Shown in pieces: positions 1-8,653 of a stretch of 64,000 nt of DNA. The stretch is taken from positions 2,425,665-2,489,664 of the forward strand of contig NZ_HG428741.1 in the NCBI RefSeq assembly GCF_000380245.2. The letters are read 5' to 3'. The notes under the pieces are model-generated. The model saw only the letters and a program-made list of their open reading frames with translations. It had not been told where the DNA came from and did no database searches. This DNA comes from Bacillus massiliigorillae (lineage in GTDB: Bacteria > Bacillota > Bacilli > Bacillales > DSM-1321). A program made the position numbers and the translations under genes. Numbering within the stretch: position 1 is the stretch's first letter; every line of letters starts with the position of its first letter.

Positions 1-161
1 ACGATCGATGTAAAGGCACCGAATACCATTAAACCTTCTAAACCAATATTGATTACACCAGAACGCTCAGAAAAAACACCACCAAGTGCTGTAAAAATAA
101 GAGGAGCTGATAATGCTAGCATCGAAGGTACGATGATGTGTAAAATTTCTAGAAAGCTCAT
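1..161 (-). CDS. nupQ: Nucleoside ABC transporter permease NupQ (5' part only)
   Basis: Only the first 53 or so codons are present; the gene runs off the left edge. The visible N-terminus (MSFLEILHIIVPSMLALSAP, then a GGVFSERSGVINIGLEG stretch) is typical of the second permease of BmpA-type nucleoside importers (B. subtilis NupQ/YufQ), where the SERSGVINIGLEG motif forms part of the pore-lining repeat. The ATG follows directly on the TAA stop of nupP, so the two are translationally coupled. It would pair with NupP in the membrane and be driven by NupO. Family assignment is strong; substrate (guanosine or other nucleosides) is inferred from the B. subtilis system. Confidence 0.9.
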   Translation of the reverse strand, partial: MSFLEILHIIVPSMLALSAPLIFTALGGVFSERSGVINIGLEGLMVFGAFTSI

Positions 162-1208
162 TTATTTCGCCCCCTTACGTTTTTTACGCTCTAAAAATAC
201 ACGAATAATATAGCTTGATGCTACGAAGAAAATAATTAATGCGATAACAATATCAACAAGTTCATTTGGTACACCTGCAACGAACGGCATATTTAAGGCA
301 CCCATTTTCAATGCACCAAATAATGTACCTGCTAATACAACACCTAAAGCTGCGTTACCACCAAGTAAGGCAACAGCAATACCATCAAAACCGATACCAG
401 AGAATCCAGACTTAAGAGACGCATATTCATATGTTCCAAGCCCTTCCATTGCTCCAGCAAGTCCCGCTAGTGCACCAGAAATAACCATCGATAACACAAC
501 ATTTTTACTAACATTCATTCCTGCATAACGAGATGCTTCTTGATTAAAACCAACAGCTTTTAACTCATAACCGGTTTTCGTTTTCTCTAAAATAAACCAC
601 ATGAAGATGGAAGCAATTAGAGCAATGACAATTCCCCAGTGTAAACGTGAGTGATCAGTTAACCCTGATAAGAACGTTGAACGTAATGAAGCTGTTTCAG
701 CGATTTTCTCTGTAGTATCAGCATTATCTGTAAGTACATTAAAAATCATGTAGTTTGTTACAAAAAGAGCTGTATAGTTCAACATGATAGAAACAATTAC
801 TTCATGTACACGTAATTTTGCTTTTAAAATACCAGGAATAAACGCCCATAAAGCACCAGCAGCTATTGCCGCAATGACAGCCAATGGTAAATGAATCATC
901 TTAGGCAAATCAAACTCTGTTCCAACCCAAACAGCAGCTAACCAACCCATAAGTAATTGACCTTCTACCCCGATATTAAATAACCCTGTTTTAAAGGCAA
1001 ACGCAACTGCTAAACCTGCAAGAATTAATGGTGCAGCTTGTCGAATTGTTTCACCGATATTATAGGCGTTACCGATTACACCTTCTAATAAAGCAGAATA
1101 CCCAAGTATAGGGTTATAACCTGATGCAAGCATAATAAATGCTCCTGCCAGTAAACCTAGCAATACGGCGATTACAGGTACTAACAAATTAACCGTACGT
1201 TTAGACAT
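162..1208 (-). CDS. nupP: Nucleoside ABC transporter permease NupP
   Basis: A 348-aa polytopic membrane protein of the branched-chain amino acid/ribose-type permease family, the length known for B. subtilis NupP (YufP). It begins with a hydrophobic helix after MSKRTVNLLVP and carries the TGLFNIGVEGQ motif near residue 75, equivalent to the INIGLEG motif of its partner NupQ. It forms the heteromeric channel of a nucleoside (probably guanosine) importer. The start codon overlaps the end of nupO by 8 nt and has a GGGGGAAG ribosome binding site inside nupO. It is part of the nupN-nupO-nupP-nupQ cluster. Confidence 0.92.
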   Translation of the reverse strand: MSKRTVNLLVPVIAVLLGLLAGAFIMLASGYNPILGYSALLEGVIGNAYNIGETIRQAAPLILAGLAVAFAFKTGLFNIGVEGQLLMGWLAAVWVGTEFDLPKMIHLPLAVIAAIAAGALWAFIPGILKAKLRVHEVIVSIMLNYTALFVTNYMIFNVLTDNADTTEKIAETASLRSTFLSGLTDHSRLHWGIVIALIASIFMWFILEKTKTGYELKAVGFNQEASRYAGMNVSKNVVLSMVISGALAGLAGAMEGLGTYEYASLKSGFSGIGFDGIAVALLGGNAALGVVLAGTLFGALKMGALNMPFVAGVPNELVDIVIALIIFFVASSYIIRVFLERKKRKGAK

Positions 1209-2736
1209 GGTTTACTTCCCCCGTTTCTTTCTTCTTACTTCCAGCCATTAATAGACCTAGTCCTTGTTCAGTAGTTTCTTTAGGATCTACAACTGCTACA
1301 ATTTGACCTTCATACATTACTGCAATACGGTCACTTACATTCATAATTTCATCTAATTCAAACGAAACTAGTAATACCGCTTTACCTTGGTCTCTTTGTT
1401 CTATTAATCTTTTATGAATAAATTCAATTGCCCCGACATCTAGACCACGTGTTGGTTGGGCAGCAATTAAAAGGTCTGGATTGCGGTCGATTTCTCGCCC
1501 AATAATCGCCTTTTGTTGGTTACCACCTGATAATGCTCTAGCCAATGTGCTTTCGCTTGGTGTACGAACATCGTATTCAGCAATAATTTCTTTTGCTTTT
1601 TTTGTGATTGCTTTAAAATCTAAAATGCCAAATTTAGAATAAGGCTTTTTGTAATATGTTTGAAGAACAATATTTTCACTCATTGGGAAATCTAGTACTA
1701 ACCCGTGTTTGTGACGGTCTTGTGGAATATGTCCCACGCCACTTTCTGTTACTTTACGTGGAGGGAATTTCGTAATATCTTTGTCATTCAATTTAATCGT
1801 TCCTGATTCACTTTTTCGTAAACCAGTAATAGCTTCAATTAACTCCGATTGTCCGTTACCATCAACACCTGCGATACCGATAATTTCACCAGCACGCACC
1901 GTTAAATTTAATCCATTAACAGCCTTTACATGTCTAGCATCCTTAACTGTTAAGTTTTCAATTGTAAGAACTGGTTGTTTCGGCTTAGACTCTATCTTTT
2001 CTGTTTTAAAGACAACTTCACGACCTACCATTAAACTAGCTAACTCGTTTTCATTTGTTTCAGCAACATCAACAGTCCCGATACCCTGTCCTTTACGAAT
2101 AACCGTAACACGATCACAAACTTCCATAATTTCCTTCAGCTTATGGGTAATCAAAATAATTGATTTCCCTTCTGCAATTAGCCTCTTCATAATGGCAATA
2201 AGCTCAAGGATTTCTTGTGGTGTAAGAACAGCTGTAGGCTCGTCAAATATTAAAATATCAGCACCACGATATAGCGTTTTTAATATTTCAACACGCTGTT
2301 GCATACCAACTGAAATGTCAGCAATTTTCGCATTTGGATCTACACTTAAGCCATATTGTTCAGATATCTTTTTGATTTCCTTACTAGCATCCTTTAAGTT
2401 TACGTGACCTAGCTTCGTTGGCTCTTTTCCTAAAATAATGTTTTCCGTTACAGTAAGTGTATCAACTAGCATAAAGTGCTGATGTACCATCCCAATTCCT
2501 AAATCATTTGCAATATTAGGATTTGTAATATTGACTTTCTTACCATTTACTCGGATTTCACCTTTTTCAGGTTGATAAAGCCCGAATAAAACATTCATTA
2601 AAGTTGATTTTCCAGCTCCATTTTCCCCAAGTAGAGCGTGAATCTCCCCTTTTTTTAGCTGTAACGTAATATTGTCATTCGCTACAATACCAGGAAATTC
2701 TTTCCTTATATTGAGCATCTCTATTACATATTCCAC
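1201..2736 (-). CDS. nupO: Nucleoside ABC transporter ATPase NupO
   Basis: A 511-aa protein with two fused ATP-binding cassettes, the architecture of RbsA/NupO-type ATPases. The first Walker A is GENGAGKST (residues 37-45), with an ISVGMQQR signature and DEPTAVLTP Walker B. The second cassette has the degenerate P-loop GVDGNGQSE and a LSGGNQQK signature, as usual for this family. It powers NupPQ. The start is GTG with GGGAG about 10 nt upstream. It is separated from nupN by a terminator at 2926-2966, so it is probably reached by partial read-through or from an unrecognised promoter in the gap. Confidence 0.93.
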   Translation of the reverse strand: MEYVIEMLNIRKEFPGIVANDNITLQLKKGEIHALLGENGAGKSTLMNVLFGLYQPEKGEIRVNGKKVNITNPNIANDLGIGMVHQHFMLVDTLTVTENIILGKEPTKLGHVNLKDASKEIKKISEQYGLSVDPNAKIADISVGMQQRVEILKTLYRGADILIFDEPTAVLTPQEILELIAIMKRLIAEGKSIILITHKLKEIMEVCDRVTVIRKGQGIGTVDVAETNENELASLMVGREVVFKTEKIESKPKQPVLTIENLTVKDARHVKAVNGLNLTVRAGEIIGIAGVDGNGQSELIEAITGLRKSESGTIKLNDKDITKFPPRKVTESGVGHIPQDRHKHGLVLDFPMSENIVLQTYYKKPYSKFGILDFKAITKKAKEIIAEYDVRTPSESTLARALSGGNQQKAIIGREIDRNPDLLIAAQPTRGLDVGAIEFIHKRLIEQRDQGKAVLLVSFELDEIMNVSDRIAVMYEGQIVAVVDPKETTEQGLGLLMAGSKKKETGEVNHV

Positions 2737-2975
2737 TTATTTTTCACTCCCTTATATACTCTTGATGTTAAGTGTTGATGAACATCTTGCTCATTTTATT
2801 AAAAAAACAAAGGAAAACTTGTAACTATTATGTTACATCCTTTCATTTACTTTTTTAAAAACTACCAATCTATGTATCTCGTAACACAACATGTCAGATT
2901 ATTCATTCAAACAGAACAAATTCATAAATGAAGGAATACCATTAAATTCGGTATTCCTTCATTTTATTTAAGCTA
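2737..2975 (-). other. nupN-nupO intergenic region
   Basis: This 239-nt gap carries the nupN terminator (2926-2966) and a small inverted repeat GTAAC/GTTAC at 2821-2836 on the nupO side. I see no convincing sigma-A promoter for nupO and no ORF of note. Confidence 0.6.
2926..2966 (-). terminator. Terminator after nupN
   Basis: Perfect inverted repeat: AATGAAGGAATACC pairs with GGTATTCCTTCATT around a 9-nt loop, in an A/T-run context just past the nupN stop. Placed between the binding-protein gene and the transporter genes, it would make nupN more abundant than nupOPQ. Confidence 0.85.
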
Positions 2976-4064
2976 TTAGAACTTCATTGCTTTTAATTCT
3001 TCACGAGTTGTTGGGATTTTCACTTCGCCAGCTTTGATTTTTTCAGTCCACTCTTGAACAGCTTTTAAAGTATCTGCTGATAAGTGATCACCAGTAGTTG
3101 CAACACCAACAGCATCCTCATCTAAACCATATTGAATTGTTTTTCCGCCAGGGAATTCACCATTCATTGTTTTAGTAGCAAGGTCTTTAACTGCAAGGTC
3201 TACACGTTTGATCATAGAAGTTAATGTAATGTTTAAATCAGTTCCTGGAACATTTCCTTCTTCGAATTGGTCAGAATCAACACCGATTACCCAAACATTT
3301 GCATTGTTATCTTTTTTCTTTAACTCAGTAGCAGCAGTGAATACACCGTTACCTGTACCACCTGAAGCATGGAAGATAATATCTACACCTTGTTTGTACA
3401 TTGAGTTAGCCATTTCTTTACCGATATCAGCTTTATCAAATCCACCAGCATACTGAACTTTAACATCAGCATTTGGCTTTACAGATTTAACACCAGCAGT
3501 GAAACCAGCTTCGAACTTATTGATTAGAGGTGAATCCATTCCACCGATGAAACCAACTTTATCAGATTTTGAAGAAAGAGCTGCAGCTACACCTACTAAG
3601 AATGAACCTTGTTCTTCTTTAAATGTAATGCTCGCTACGTTCTTAGCATCTACAACCTCATCAACAATCGCAAATTTATTATCCGGACGTTGACTAGCAA
3701 TTTCTTTAATATCTTCAACTAATTTAAATCCAATACCATAGATTAAGTCGAATTCGTTTCGAACTAAAGTGTTTAAGTTAGTTGCATAATCTGCATCACT
3801 TTTTGATTGAAGGTAATCATATCCACCTTTACCTTTTTTCAATCCGTTTTCTTTACCGAAAGCTTGGATACCTTCCCATGCAGATTGGTTGAATGACTTA
3901 TCGTCAACTCCACCAACGTCAGTTACCATTGCAACTGAAAAGTTCTTTTTATCATCAGAACCTTTGCCTTCTTCTTTTTTATCATCGCTTGTTCCACATG
4001 CGCCAAGAATTGTTCCTGCAGCAAGTACCAATGATAAAGCTAAGCCCATTTTACGCTTTTTCAA
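2976..4064 (-). CDS. nupN: BMP-family nucleoside-binding lipoprotein NupN
   Basis: Extracellular substrate-binding lipoprotein of the BmpA/PnrA/Med family, 362 aa from the TTG start chosen here. That TTG has GGGAGG 6-7 nt upstream; an ATG 54 nt further upstream lacks a site. The signal peptide KKRKMGLALSLVLAAG leads to the lipobox LGAC with Cys23 as the lipidated residue. The body has the family pattern VTDVGGVDDKSFNQSAWEG, GIGFKL and ASGGTGNGVF. It would deliver purine nucleosides to NupOPQ. It follows ymfC by 69 nt and is probably controlled by YmfC (see the ACGTTTACGT element at 4140-4149). Confidence 0.92.
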   Translation of the reverse strand: MKKRKMGLALSLVLAAGTILGACGTSDDKKEEGKGSDDKKNFSVAMVTDVGGVDDKSFNQSAWEGIQAFGKENGLKKGKGGYDYLQSKSDADYATNLNTLVRNEFDLIYGIGFKLVEDIKEIASQRPDNKFAIVDEVVDAKNVASITFKEEQGSFLVGVAAALSSKSDKVGFIGGMDSPLINKFEAGFTAGVKSVKPNADVKVQYAGGFDKADIGKEMANSMYKQGVDIIFHASGGTGNGVFTAATELKKKDNNANVWVIGVDSDQFEEGNVPGTDLNITLTSMIKRVDLAVKDLATKTMNGEFPGGKTIQYGLDEDAVGVATTGDHLSADTLKAVQEWTEKIKAGEVKIPTTREELKAMKF

Positions 4065-4133
4065 GGTAAAACCTCCCAAATGTGTGTTGTTGATTAGCAA
4101 AAAGGTGTTTGTTCCCACTACATTTGCGTATTG

Positions 4134-4859
4134 TTACATACGTTTACGTAAAACATGAAAACTAAATTTGTTCGACTTAAAATAGTTAAGCGAATACAAA
4201 ATTGGTCGGTCATTTTCATCATAGTGCATTTGTTTTAAGACTAAGAGTGCTGTTTCTGGATCACATTGAAGTAGTGGGGAAATCTTTTCATGATATCCAA
4301 GCGGCTCTATATAAGAAACTGCATAAGCAACTTTCATGTTGGCGTTTCTTTCTAAAACATTAAATATAGATTCTCCATGATAACCAAAGTTATCCGGTAA
4401 ATCCTTTTCCAACATTTTATCTAAGCAATACACAACTGGCTCATCATTAGCAGTTCTTAAGCGCTCAATCACGTTAAGCGTTTCCTTTTCTTTGCAATTG
4501 AATAAATGCATCTCATCTTCCGATACTAATTGAGTGGTGGAACTTAAAAAAATCGTTCCAGGTTTCATACCGGCCTGCTCAATCATGCTTGTTACACTAT
4601 ATAGTTGTTCAATACCTGAACTAAATAATGGCTTTGCATTAATAAATGTACCTACCCCGTGTCTGCGAATAATGACATTTTCTTCTTCAAGAATACGCAA
4701 AGCTTCCCTAAGTGTCGCTCGGCTTACACCAAGTTGCTTAGACAACACAAACTCTGACGGCAGTTTTTCTTTTTCTATGTACACACCATCTTTAATATCT
4801 TGTTTAATCTTTTCAATAACTTGAAGATATAAATGACGATGATCCTGCTTTATTGACAT
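4134..4859 (-). CDS. ymfC: GntR-family regulator YmfC (HutC/UTRA subfamily)
   Basis: A 241-aa transcription factor, equal in length to B. subtilis YmfC. The start is the ATG (MSIKQD) with GGGGGGAG 7-8 nt upstream; the reading frame stays open 10 codons further but without a site. Residues about 10-75 form the GntR winged helix (SRATLREALRILEEENVI), and residues about 85-235 a UTRA ligand domain. It sits directly upstream of the nucleoside transporter, which suggests it controls nupN-nupOPQ, but its ligand cannot be read from the sequence. Confidence 0.88.
   Translation of the reverse strand: MSIKQDHRHLYLQVIEKIKQDIKDGVYIEKEKLPSEFVLSKQLGVSRATLREALRILEEENVIIRRHGVGTFINAKPLFSSGIEQLYSVTSMIEQAGMKPGTIFLSSTTQLVSEDEMHLFNCKEKETLNVIERLRTANDEPVVYCLDKMLEKDLPDNFGYHGESIFNVLERNANMKVAYAVSYIEPLGYHEKISPLLQCDPETALLVLKQMHYDENDRPILYSLNYFKSNKFSFHVLRKRM
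4140..4149. promoter_or_regulatory. Candidate GntR operator upstream of nupN
   Basis: ACGTTTACGT, two ACGT half-sites around TT, about 75 nt before the nupN start and inside the last codons of ymfC. The identical 10-mer occurs before ymfC at 4909-4918. Function is inferred. Confidence 0.4.
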
Positions 4860-4889
4860 AAAGCACTCCCCCCCAAAAAACACATACAC

Positions 4890-4918
4890 CTAAGACATCA
4901 GACCTTAGACGTTTACGT
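4890..4918. promoter_or_regulatory. Candidate operator region upstream of ymfC
   Basis: Two adjacent symmetric sequences lie about 30-60 nt before the ymfC start: a CTAAG/CTTAG inverted repeat (4890-4908) and ACGTTTACGT (4909-4918), the latter identical to the copy before nupN. This is the expected position for autoregulation by YmfC. Confidence 0.4.
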
Positions 4919-5012
4919 TCTTTCTACTAATCGTTATCTAGATTATCATCTTTTAGCCAATAAATAAATAGTGAAATAATAATATTTGGCGTAATAATGA
5001 ATAAAATATTAA

Positions 5013-5046
5013 TTTTTATCAACAATATCAATAACTTGATAAAAAA
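5013..5046. repeat. AT-rich inverted repeat between ymfC and ftsK
   Basis: TTTTTATCAA and TTGATAAAAA form a perfect 10-bp inverted repeat with a 13-nt loop, about 50 nt past the ftsK stop. The A and T runs are on the wrong sides for a normal terminator, so its role is unclear; it may still mark the ftsK 3' end. The rest of 4919-5093 shows nothing else I can call. Confidence 0.45.
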
Positions 5047-5093
5047 TCCCAATTACACATGATAATAATTGTTTTTTTAGAAAAACAACACTT

Positions 5094-7427
5094 TTACGAA
5101 TGTTTCACATCTTGCCCAAATTCTTCTTTACTTACTAATACTGTTCTAGGTTTACTACCTTCGTATGGACCGACAATTCCTCTCATTTCCATTTCATCAA
5201 TTAATCTTGCTGCACGAGAATATCCGATACGAAATCTTCTTTGTAACATGGATACAGAAGCTGTTCCCATTTCTACTACTAATTCGACAGCAGAATCATA
5301 AATCTTATCTTCTACTTCACCAGCTACTTCTTGATGTTCATCCGGTATCATATCTTCCTGGTATTGTGCTTTCTGCTGAGAAATCACATACGTTACCATA
5401 TCTTCAACTTCTTGATCTGATAGAAATGCACCTTGTACTCGAATTGGCTTAGACGCACCTACAGGTAAAAATAACATATCTCCTCTTCCAAGAAGTTTCT
5501 CTGCTCCACCCATATCTAAAATTGTTCGAGAATCCGTCATAGAGGAAACACTGAACGCAATCCGGGATGGAATATTAGCTTTAATTACACCCGTGATTAC
5601 ATCCACAGATGGTCTTTGAGTAGCGATGATTAGATGAATACCTGCTGCACGAGCCATTTGAGCTAATCTTGTAATGGCATCTTCTACATCAGATGAGGCA
5701 ACCATCATTAAATCAGCAAGCTCATCAACAATAACAACAATATAAGGTAATAACGGCTGTTTCTCTTCATTTTCCATATTGTGAAGCTTCACATGATCAT
5801 TATAGCCTTCTATATTTCTCGTACCTGTATGAGCAAACAACTCATATCTTCGCTCCATTTCATTAACTACTTTCTTTAATGCCTGTGATGCTTTTTTCGC
5901 ATCAGTTACAACAGGAGCCAATAAATGAGGAATGCCATTGTACATATTTAATTCAACCATCTTAGGATCAATCATCATAAGTTTCACTTCATGAGGTTTT
6001 GCCTTCGTAAGAATGCTCGTAATGATACCATTAATACAAACTGATTTACCTGAACCTGTCGCACCCGCTACTAATAAATGGGGCATTTTGTTTAGCTCAG
6101 CCATTACAGCTTCCCCAGCTACATCTCGACCTAGTCCAATTAGTAGTCGTGAATCATTTTCCATTGATTGCTTTGATTCTAATACTTCACGTAACGACAC
6201 CATTGCCACCTCAGAATTTGGAACCTCGATACCAATAGCAGACTTTCCAGGAATCGGAGCTTCTATTCGAATTCCTTTTGCTGCAAGTGCCAATGCAATA
6301 TCATCTGATAAACTAACAATTTTACTTACTTTTACCCCCACTGCTGGATGGATTTCATATTTCGTTACAGCAGGCCCTAAATGCACTTGAGAAACCTTTG
6401 CGTTTACACCAAAGCTTGCAAATGTTCGCTCTAATTTAGCTGCATTCTCATGAATTCGCTTATGTTCACTTGTTTGATCCGATTTACGAGCAGCATGTAA
6501 CAAGGAGAGCGATGGTAACTGGTACTCTGCATTCTCCATTTCACTGAAGTTCATATTGTCAGGTCCTTCTCCCGACGATACTTCTTCTGCTTTTGATGTA
6601 TCCGATTCTACTACACTTAATTTCTCTTCATTATGTGAATCTGCTTCAAAATCATACGCTTTTTGAGAAAAACTACGAATGACTGGTTCTTCATAAGTTT
6701 CTTGATGTTCAATAATCGGTGGGGCTTCATTAGTTGATTCTTCAGCTTTTGCTTTCTTTTCAGCTCTTCTACTATTATGTTTTTTCTTTACATCTTTTAC
6801 ATCAACAACAAAGCCTTTCCATTGATTCGCAATAAAACTGCGCATGCCTTCTATAAATTTATTTAATACATCACCGAATGTCTTCCCTGTTAAAAGAATA
6901 ATACCAATAATAATGCATATGATTGCTGCTATTTTTGCACCCGCTTCTGCAAATAAGAAGTAGAAAACAGCAAAAAGAATTGCACCAATCATTCCACCAC
7001 CTAAATCAGTTGCAGCTGCTTTACCTGTTGCTTCCATCCAAAACAATTCCCACGTGTTGAGAACCACACTTGGTTTTGCGAATGGACCACCTTCAGATAA
7101 TAATTCAAAGAGCGTTACATGACTTAAAAGAAGAATACTACCTACTATTAAGTACACACCTATAAGCTGCCTGCGAAGAAATGATGGAATCGCTCGTTTC
7201 CACATTAAAAACAAGCCCACTATTAAGACACCTATTAATAATAAAATATTCCATTCACCCATAAAGAAACGAGAAAATAATGAAAGAGCATGTCCAAAGG
7301 CTCCAAGCTCAGCAATTGCGATTGTTGATAAGCCAAACATAATTAAGCCCACTATTTCAAATTGCAATGTCCGTTTTAATTGCTCTGTGCTTTTGCCTTT
7401 CTTTCGTCTTCTTTTGACCTTAGCCAT
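5094..7427 (-). CDS. spoIIIE: DNA translocase SpoIIIE/FtsK
   Basis: A 777-aa septal DNA pump. The N-terminal part (residues about 20-195) has several transmembrane helices anchoring it at the division septum; a charged linker follows (about 205-300); then the RecA-like motor with Walker A GATGSGKSVC near residue 455 and Walker B YIVVIVDELADLM; and a C-terminal gamma winged-helix domain (RRFRIGYSRAARLIDEME) that reads orienting DNA motifs. Its place next to ylzJ and tepA matches B. subtilis spoIIIE (787 aa) rather than the second paralogue sftA. It moves the chromosome into the forespore and clears trapped DNA. Confidence 0.93.
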   Translation of the reverse strand: MAKVKRRRKKGKSTEQLKRTLQFEIVGLIMFGLSTIAIAELGAFGHALSLFSRFFMGEWNILLLIGVLIVGLFLMWKRAIPSFLRRQLIGVYLIVGSILLLSHVTLFELLSEGGPFAKPSVVLNTWELFWMEATGKAAATDLGGGMIGAILFAVFYFLFAEAGAKIAAIICIIIGIILLTGKTFGDVLNKFIEGMRSFIANQWKGFVVDVKDVKKKHNSRRAEKKAKAEESTNEAPPIIEHQETYEEPVIRSFSQKAYDFEADSHNEEKLSVVESDTSKAEEVSSGEGPDNMNFSEMENAEYQLPSLSLLHAARKSDQTSEHKRIHENAAKLERTFASFGVNAKVSQVHLGPAVTKYEIHPAVGVKVSKIVSLSDDIALALAAKGIRIEAPIPGKSAIGIEVPNSEVAMVSLREVLESKQSMENDSRLLIGLGRDVAGEAVMAELNKMPHLLVAGATGSGKSVCINGIITSILTKAKPHEVKLMMIDPKMVELNMYNGIPHLLAPVVTDAKKASQALKKVVNEMERRYELFAHTGTRNIEGYNDHVKLHNMENEEKQPLLPYIVVIVDELADLMMVASSDVEDAITRLAQMARAAGIHLIIATQRPSVDVITGVIKANIPSRIAFSVSSMTDSRTILDMGGAEKLLGRGDMLFLPVGASKPIRVQGAFLSDQEVEDMVTYVISQQKAQYQEDMIPDEHQEVAGEVEDKIYDSAVELVVEMGTASVSMLQRRFRIGYSRAARLIDEMEMRGIVGPYEGSKPRTVLVSKEEFGQDVKHS

Positions 7428-7546
7428 TTAATCACCAAACTTTCTTGAAAAAACTAGGCATTCACCGCCTTATGTAATGCAGGGTTGTTTTTTCCTTATC
7501 TACTAATACCCTTACGTTTGAAGGATAAGGCTATTAACTGAGAGAA

Positions 7547-7565
7547 AGCAGCCTTTACGGCTGCT
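7547..7565 (-). terminator. Hairpin between ylzJ and spoIIIE
   Basis: AGCAGCC pairs with GGCTGCT around a 5-nt loop. On the minus strand it is followed by TTTCTCTC, a poor U tract. Either a weak terminator of the tepA-ylzJ transcript or an attenuator in the spoIIIE leader. The loop contains the TAA stop of a short upstream ORF. Confidence 0.5.
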
Positions 7566-7590
7566 GATGAAATAAATGATTCATTTTCAT
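7555..7590 (-). CDS. Possible 11-codon leader peptide upstream of spoIIIE
   Basis: ATG-started ORF encoding MKMNHLFHQQP, with its stop codon in the loop of the 7547-7565 hairpin. The frame is open further upstream to a GTG close to the predicted transcript start. The ribosome binding site is poor (AGTGGGA about 14 nt upstream). I list it only because of its placement relative to the hairpin; it may be chance. Confidence 0.2.
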   Translation of the reverse strand: MKMNHLFHQQP

Positions 7591-7627
7591 TAAAAACAAT
7601 AATCCCACTTCATTCACTCTTGCAAAT

Positions 7628-7636
7628 AGTATAACA
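7628..7636 (-). promoter_or_regulatory. Extended -10 promoter candidate for spoIIIE
   Basis: On the minus strand TGTTATACT matches the TGnTATAAT extended -10 of sigma-A promoters; the -35 region is poor. It would start a leader of roughly 190 nt. Confidence 0.4.
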
Positions 7637-7646
7637 TATACAAGAC

Positions 7647-7877
7647 CTAATGAATTTGTTCAAATAACCCACTATCAATATAACTTCCCGGCTGAAATTC
7701 CTCATTTAAATAATCATTTGGATTTGTACTTGTGATGCCAATAATTCGATAACGATAAGGTAGAACTCTTTCGGCAGTTACTAATATCCCTTTATAATAA
7801 AAGTTCTCTTGAGGATAAGTAAATTCCTTCTCGTTTTGTAAAACCCACTCATTTGGCATGATTGTATAAAGGGTCAT
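7647..7877 (-). CDS. ylzJ: YlzJ-like small protein
   Basis: A 76-aa soluble protein of unknown function, recognised mainly by position (between tepA and spoIIIE, as ylzJ in B. subtilis) and by its start MTLYTIMPNEWVLQNE. It overlaps the end of tepA by 4 nt (ATGA), so the two are translationally coupled, and the pair shares the candidate sigma-G promoter at 8654-8683. No catalytic motif or membrane segment is visible. Confidence 0.75.
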   Translation of the reverse strand: MTLYTIMPNEWVLQNEKEFTYPQENFYYKGILVTAERVLPYRYRIIGITSTNPNDYLNEEFQPGSYIDSGLFEQIH

Positions 7878-8623
7878 GCATTCACACCTCCATCAGTGTT
7901 TAGTTCAGCCGATGGTTTATTTTGATCGATTAAACTATTTAGTTTTTTTATCGCTTCACCTACTCCTCCTACTCCATCAATTAACCCACTAGCCACTGCA
8001 TCGGTCCCTACTACATTCGTCCCAATATCCCTCGTTAAATTACCTTTAGCAAACATCAGCTCTTTAAAATCCTCTTCTGAAATATTAGAGTGCTTCGTGA
8101 CAAAATGAATGACACGATCTTGCATTTTATCGAGATATTCAAATGTTTGTGGAACACCAATGACCAAACCGGTTAAACGAATCGGATGAATCGTCATCGT
8201 TGCCGTTTCCGCAATAAAGCTATAGTCACAACTAACGGCAATTGGTACGCCTATCGAATGCCCGCCCCCAAGTACTATTGAAACAGTTGGCTTCGAAAGT
8301 GAAGCTAGCATTTCAGCAAGTGCTAACCCAGCCTCTACATCACCGCCTACTGTATTTAAAATCACTAGTAATCCTTCTATTTTCGGATTTTGCTCAATGG
8401 CAACAATCTGAGGAATGACATGTTCATATTTCGTGGTTTTATTTTGCGGCGGTAATTGCATATGCCCTTCTATTTGACCAATTATTGTTAAGCAATGAAT
8501 TTTCGAATCCGACATTTGTGGTACATTCGTTTGACCTAATTGTTGAATTTTATCTAAAAGGCTAGATCCCTTCTCCTCTGGCTTTTCATTTTCCTGCGCT
8601 GGCAGATTTTCATTTCCACTCAT
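7874..8623 (-). CDS. tepA: ClpP-like protease TepA
   Basis: A 249-aa member of the ClpP/crotonase fold. The core has GGDVEAGLALAEML (oxyanion region), candidate nucleophile Ser123 in GGGHSIG, and His146 in MTIHPIRLTG. The first 35 residues are polar and low-complexity. The B. subtilis homologue (TepA/YmfB) is a sporulation protein linked to turnover of small acid-soluble proteins at spore outgrowth. ATG start with GGGGAATT upstream. The candidate sigma-G promoter upstream fits forespore expression. Confidence 0.87.
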   Translation of the reverse strand: MSGNENLPAQENEKPEEKGSSLLDKIQQLGQTNVPQMSDSKIHCLTIIGQIEGHMQLPPQNKTTKYEHVIPQIVAIEQNPKIEGLLVILNTVGGDVEAGLALAEMLASLSKPTVSIVLGGGHSIGVPIAVSCDYSFIAETATMTIHPIRLTGLVIGVPQTFEYLDKMQDRVIHFVTKHSNISEEDFKELMFAKGNLTRDIGTNVVGTDAVASGLIDGVGGVGEAIKKLNSLIDQNKPSAELNTDGGVNA

Positions 8624-8653
8624 AATAATTCCCCTTTCATAATTAGATAGAAT

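Larger units (their letters stand above)
7428..7646 (-). promoter_or_regulatory. Structured leader of spoIIIE/ftsK
   Basis: This 219-nt gap holds an extended -10 promoter candidate (TGTTATACT, 7628-7636), a tiny ORF (7555-7590) and a GC-rich hairpin (7547-7565). A second hairpin-like element, AGGC/GCCT followed by AGTTTTTT, lies close to the gene (about 7447-7470). The order promoter, short ORF, hairpin, T-run resembles a transcription attenuation leader. If the promoter is not real, the hairpin could simply end the tepA-ylzJ transcript. Confidence 0.4.

Noticed and set aside
1781..2407. 208-codon plus-strand ORF opposite nupO
   Set aside because: Antisense to the ABC ATPase; composition is that of a shadow frame and there is no ribosome binding site.
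5013..5046. Terminator call for ftsK
   Set aside because: The inverted repeat is all A/T with A rather than U at the 3' side on the minus strand, so it was listed only as a repeat.
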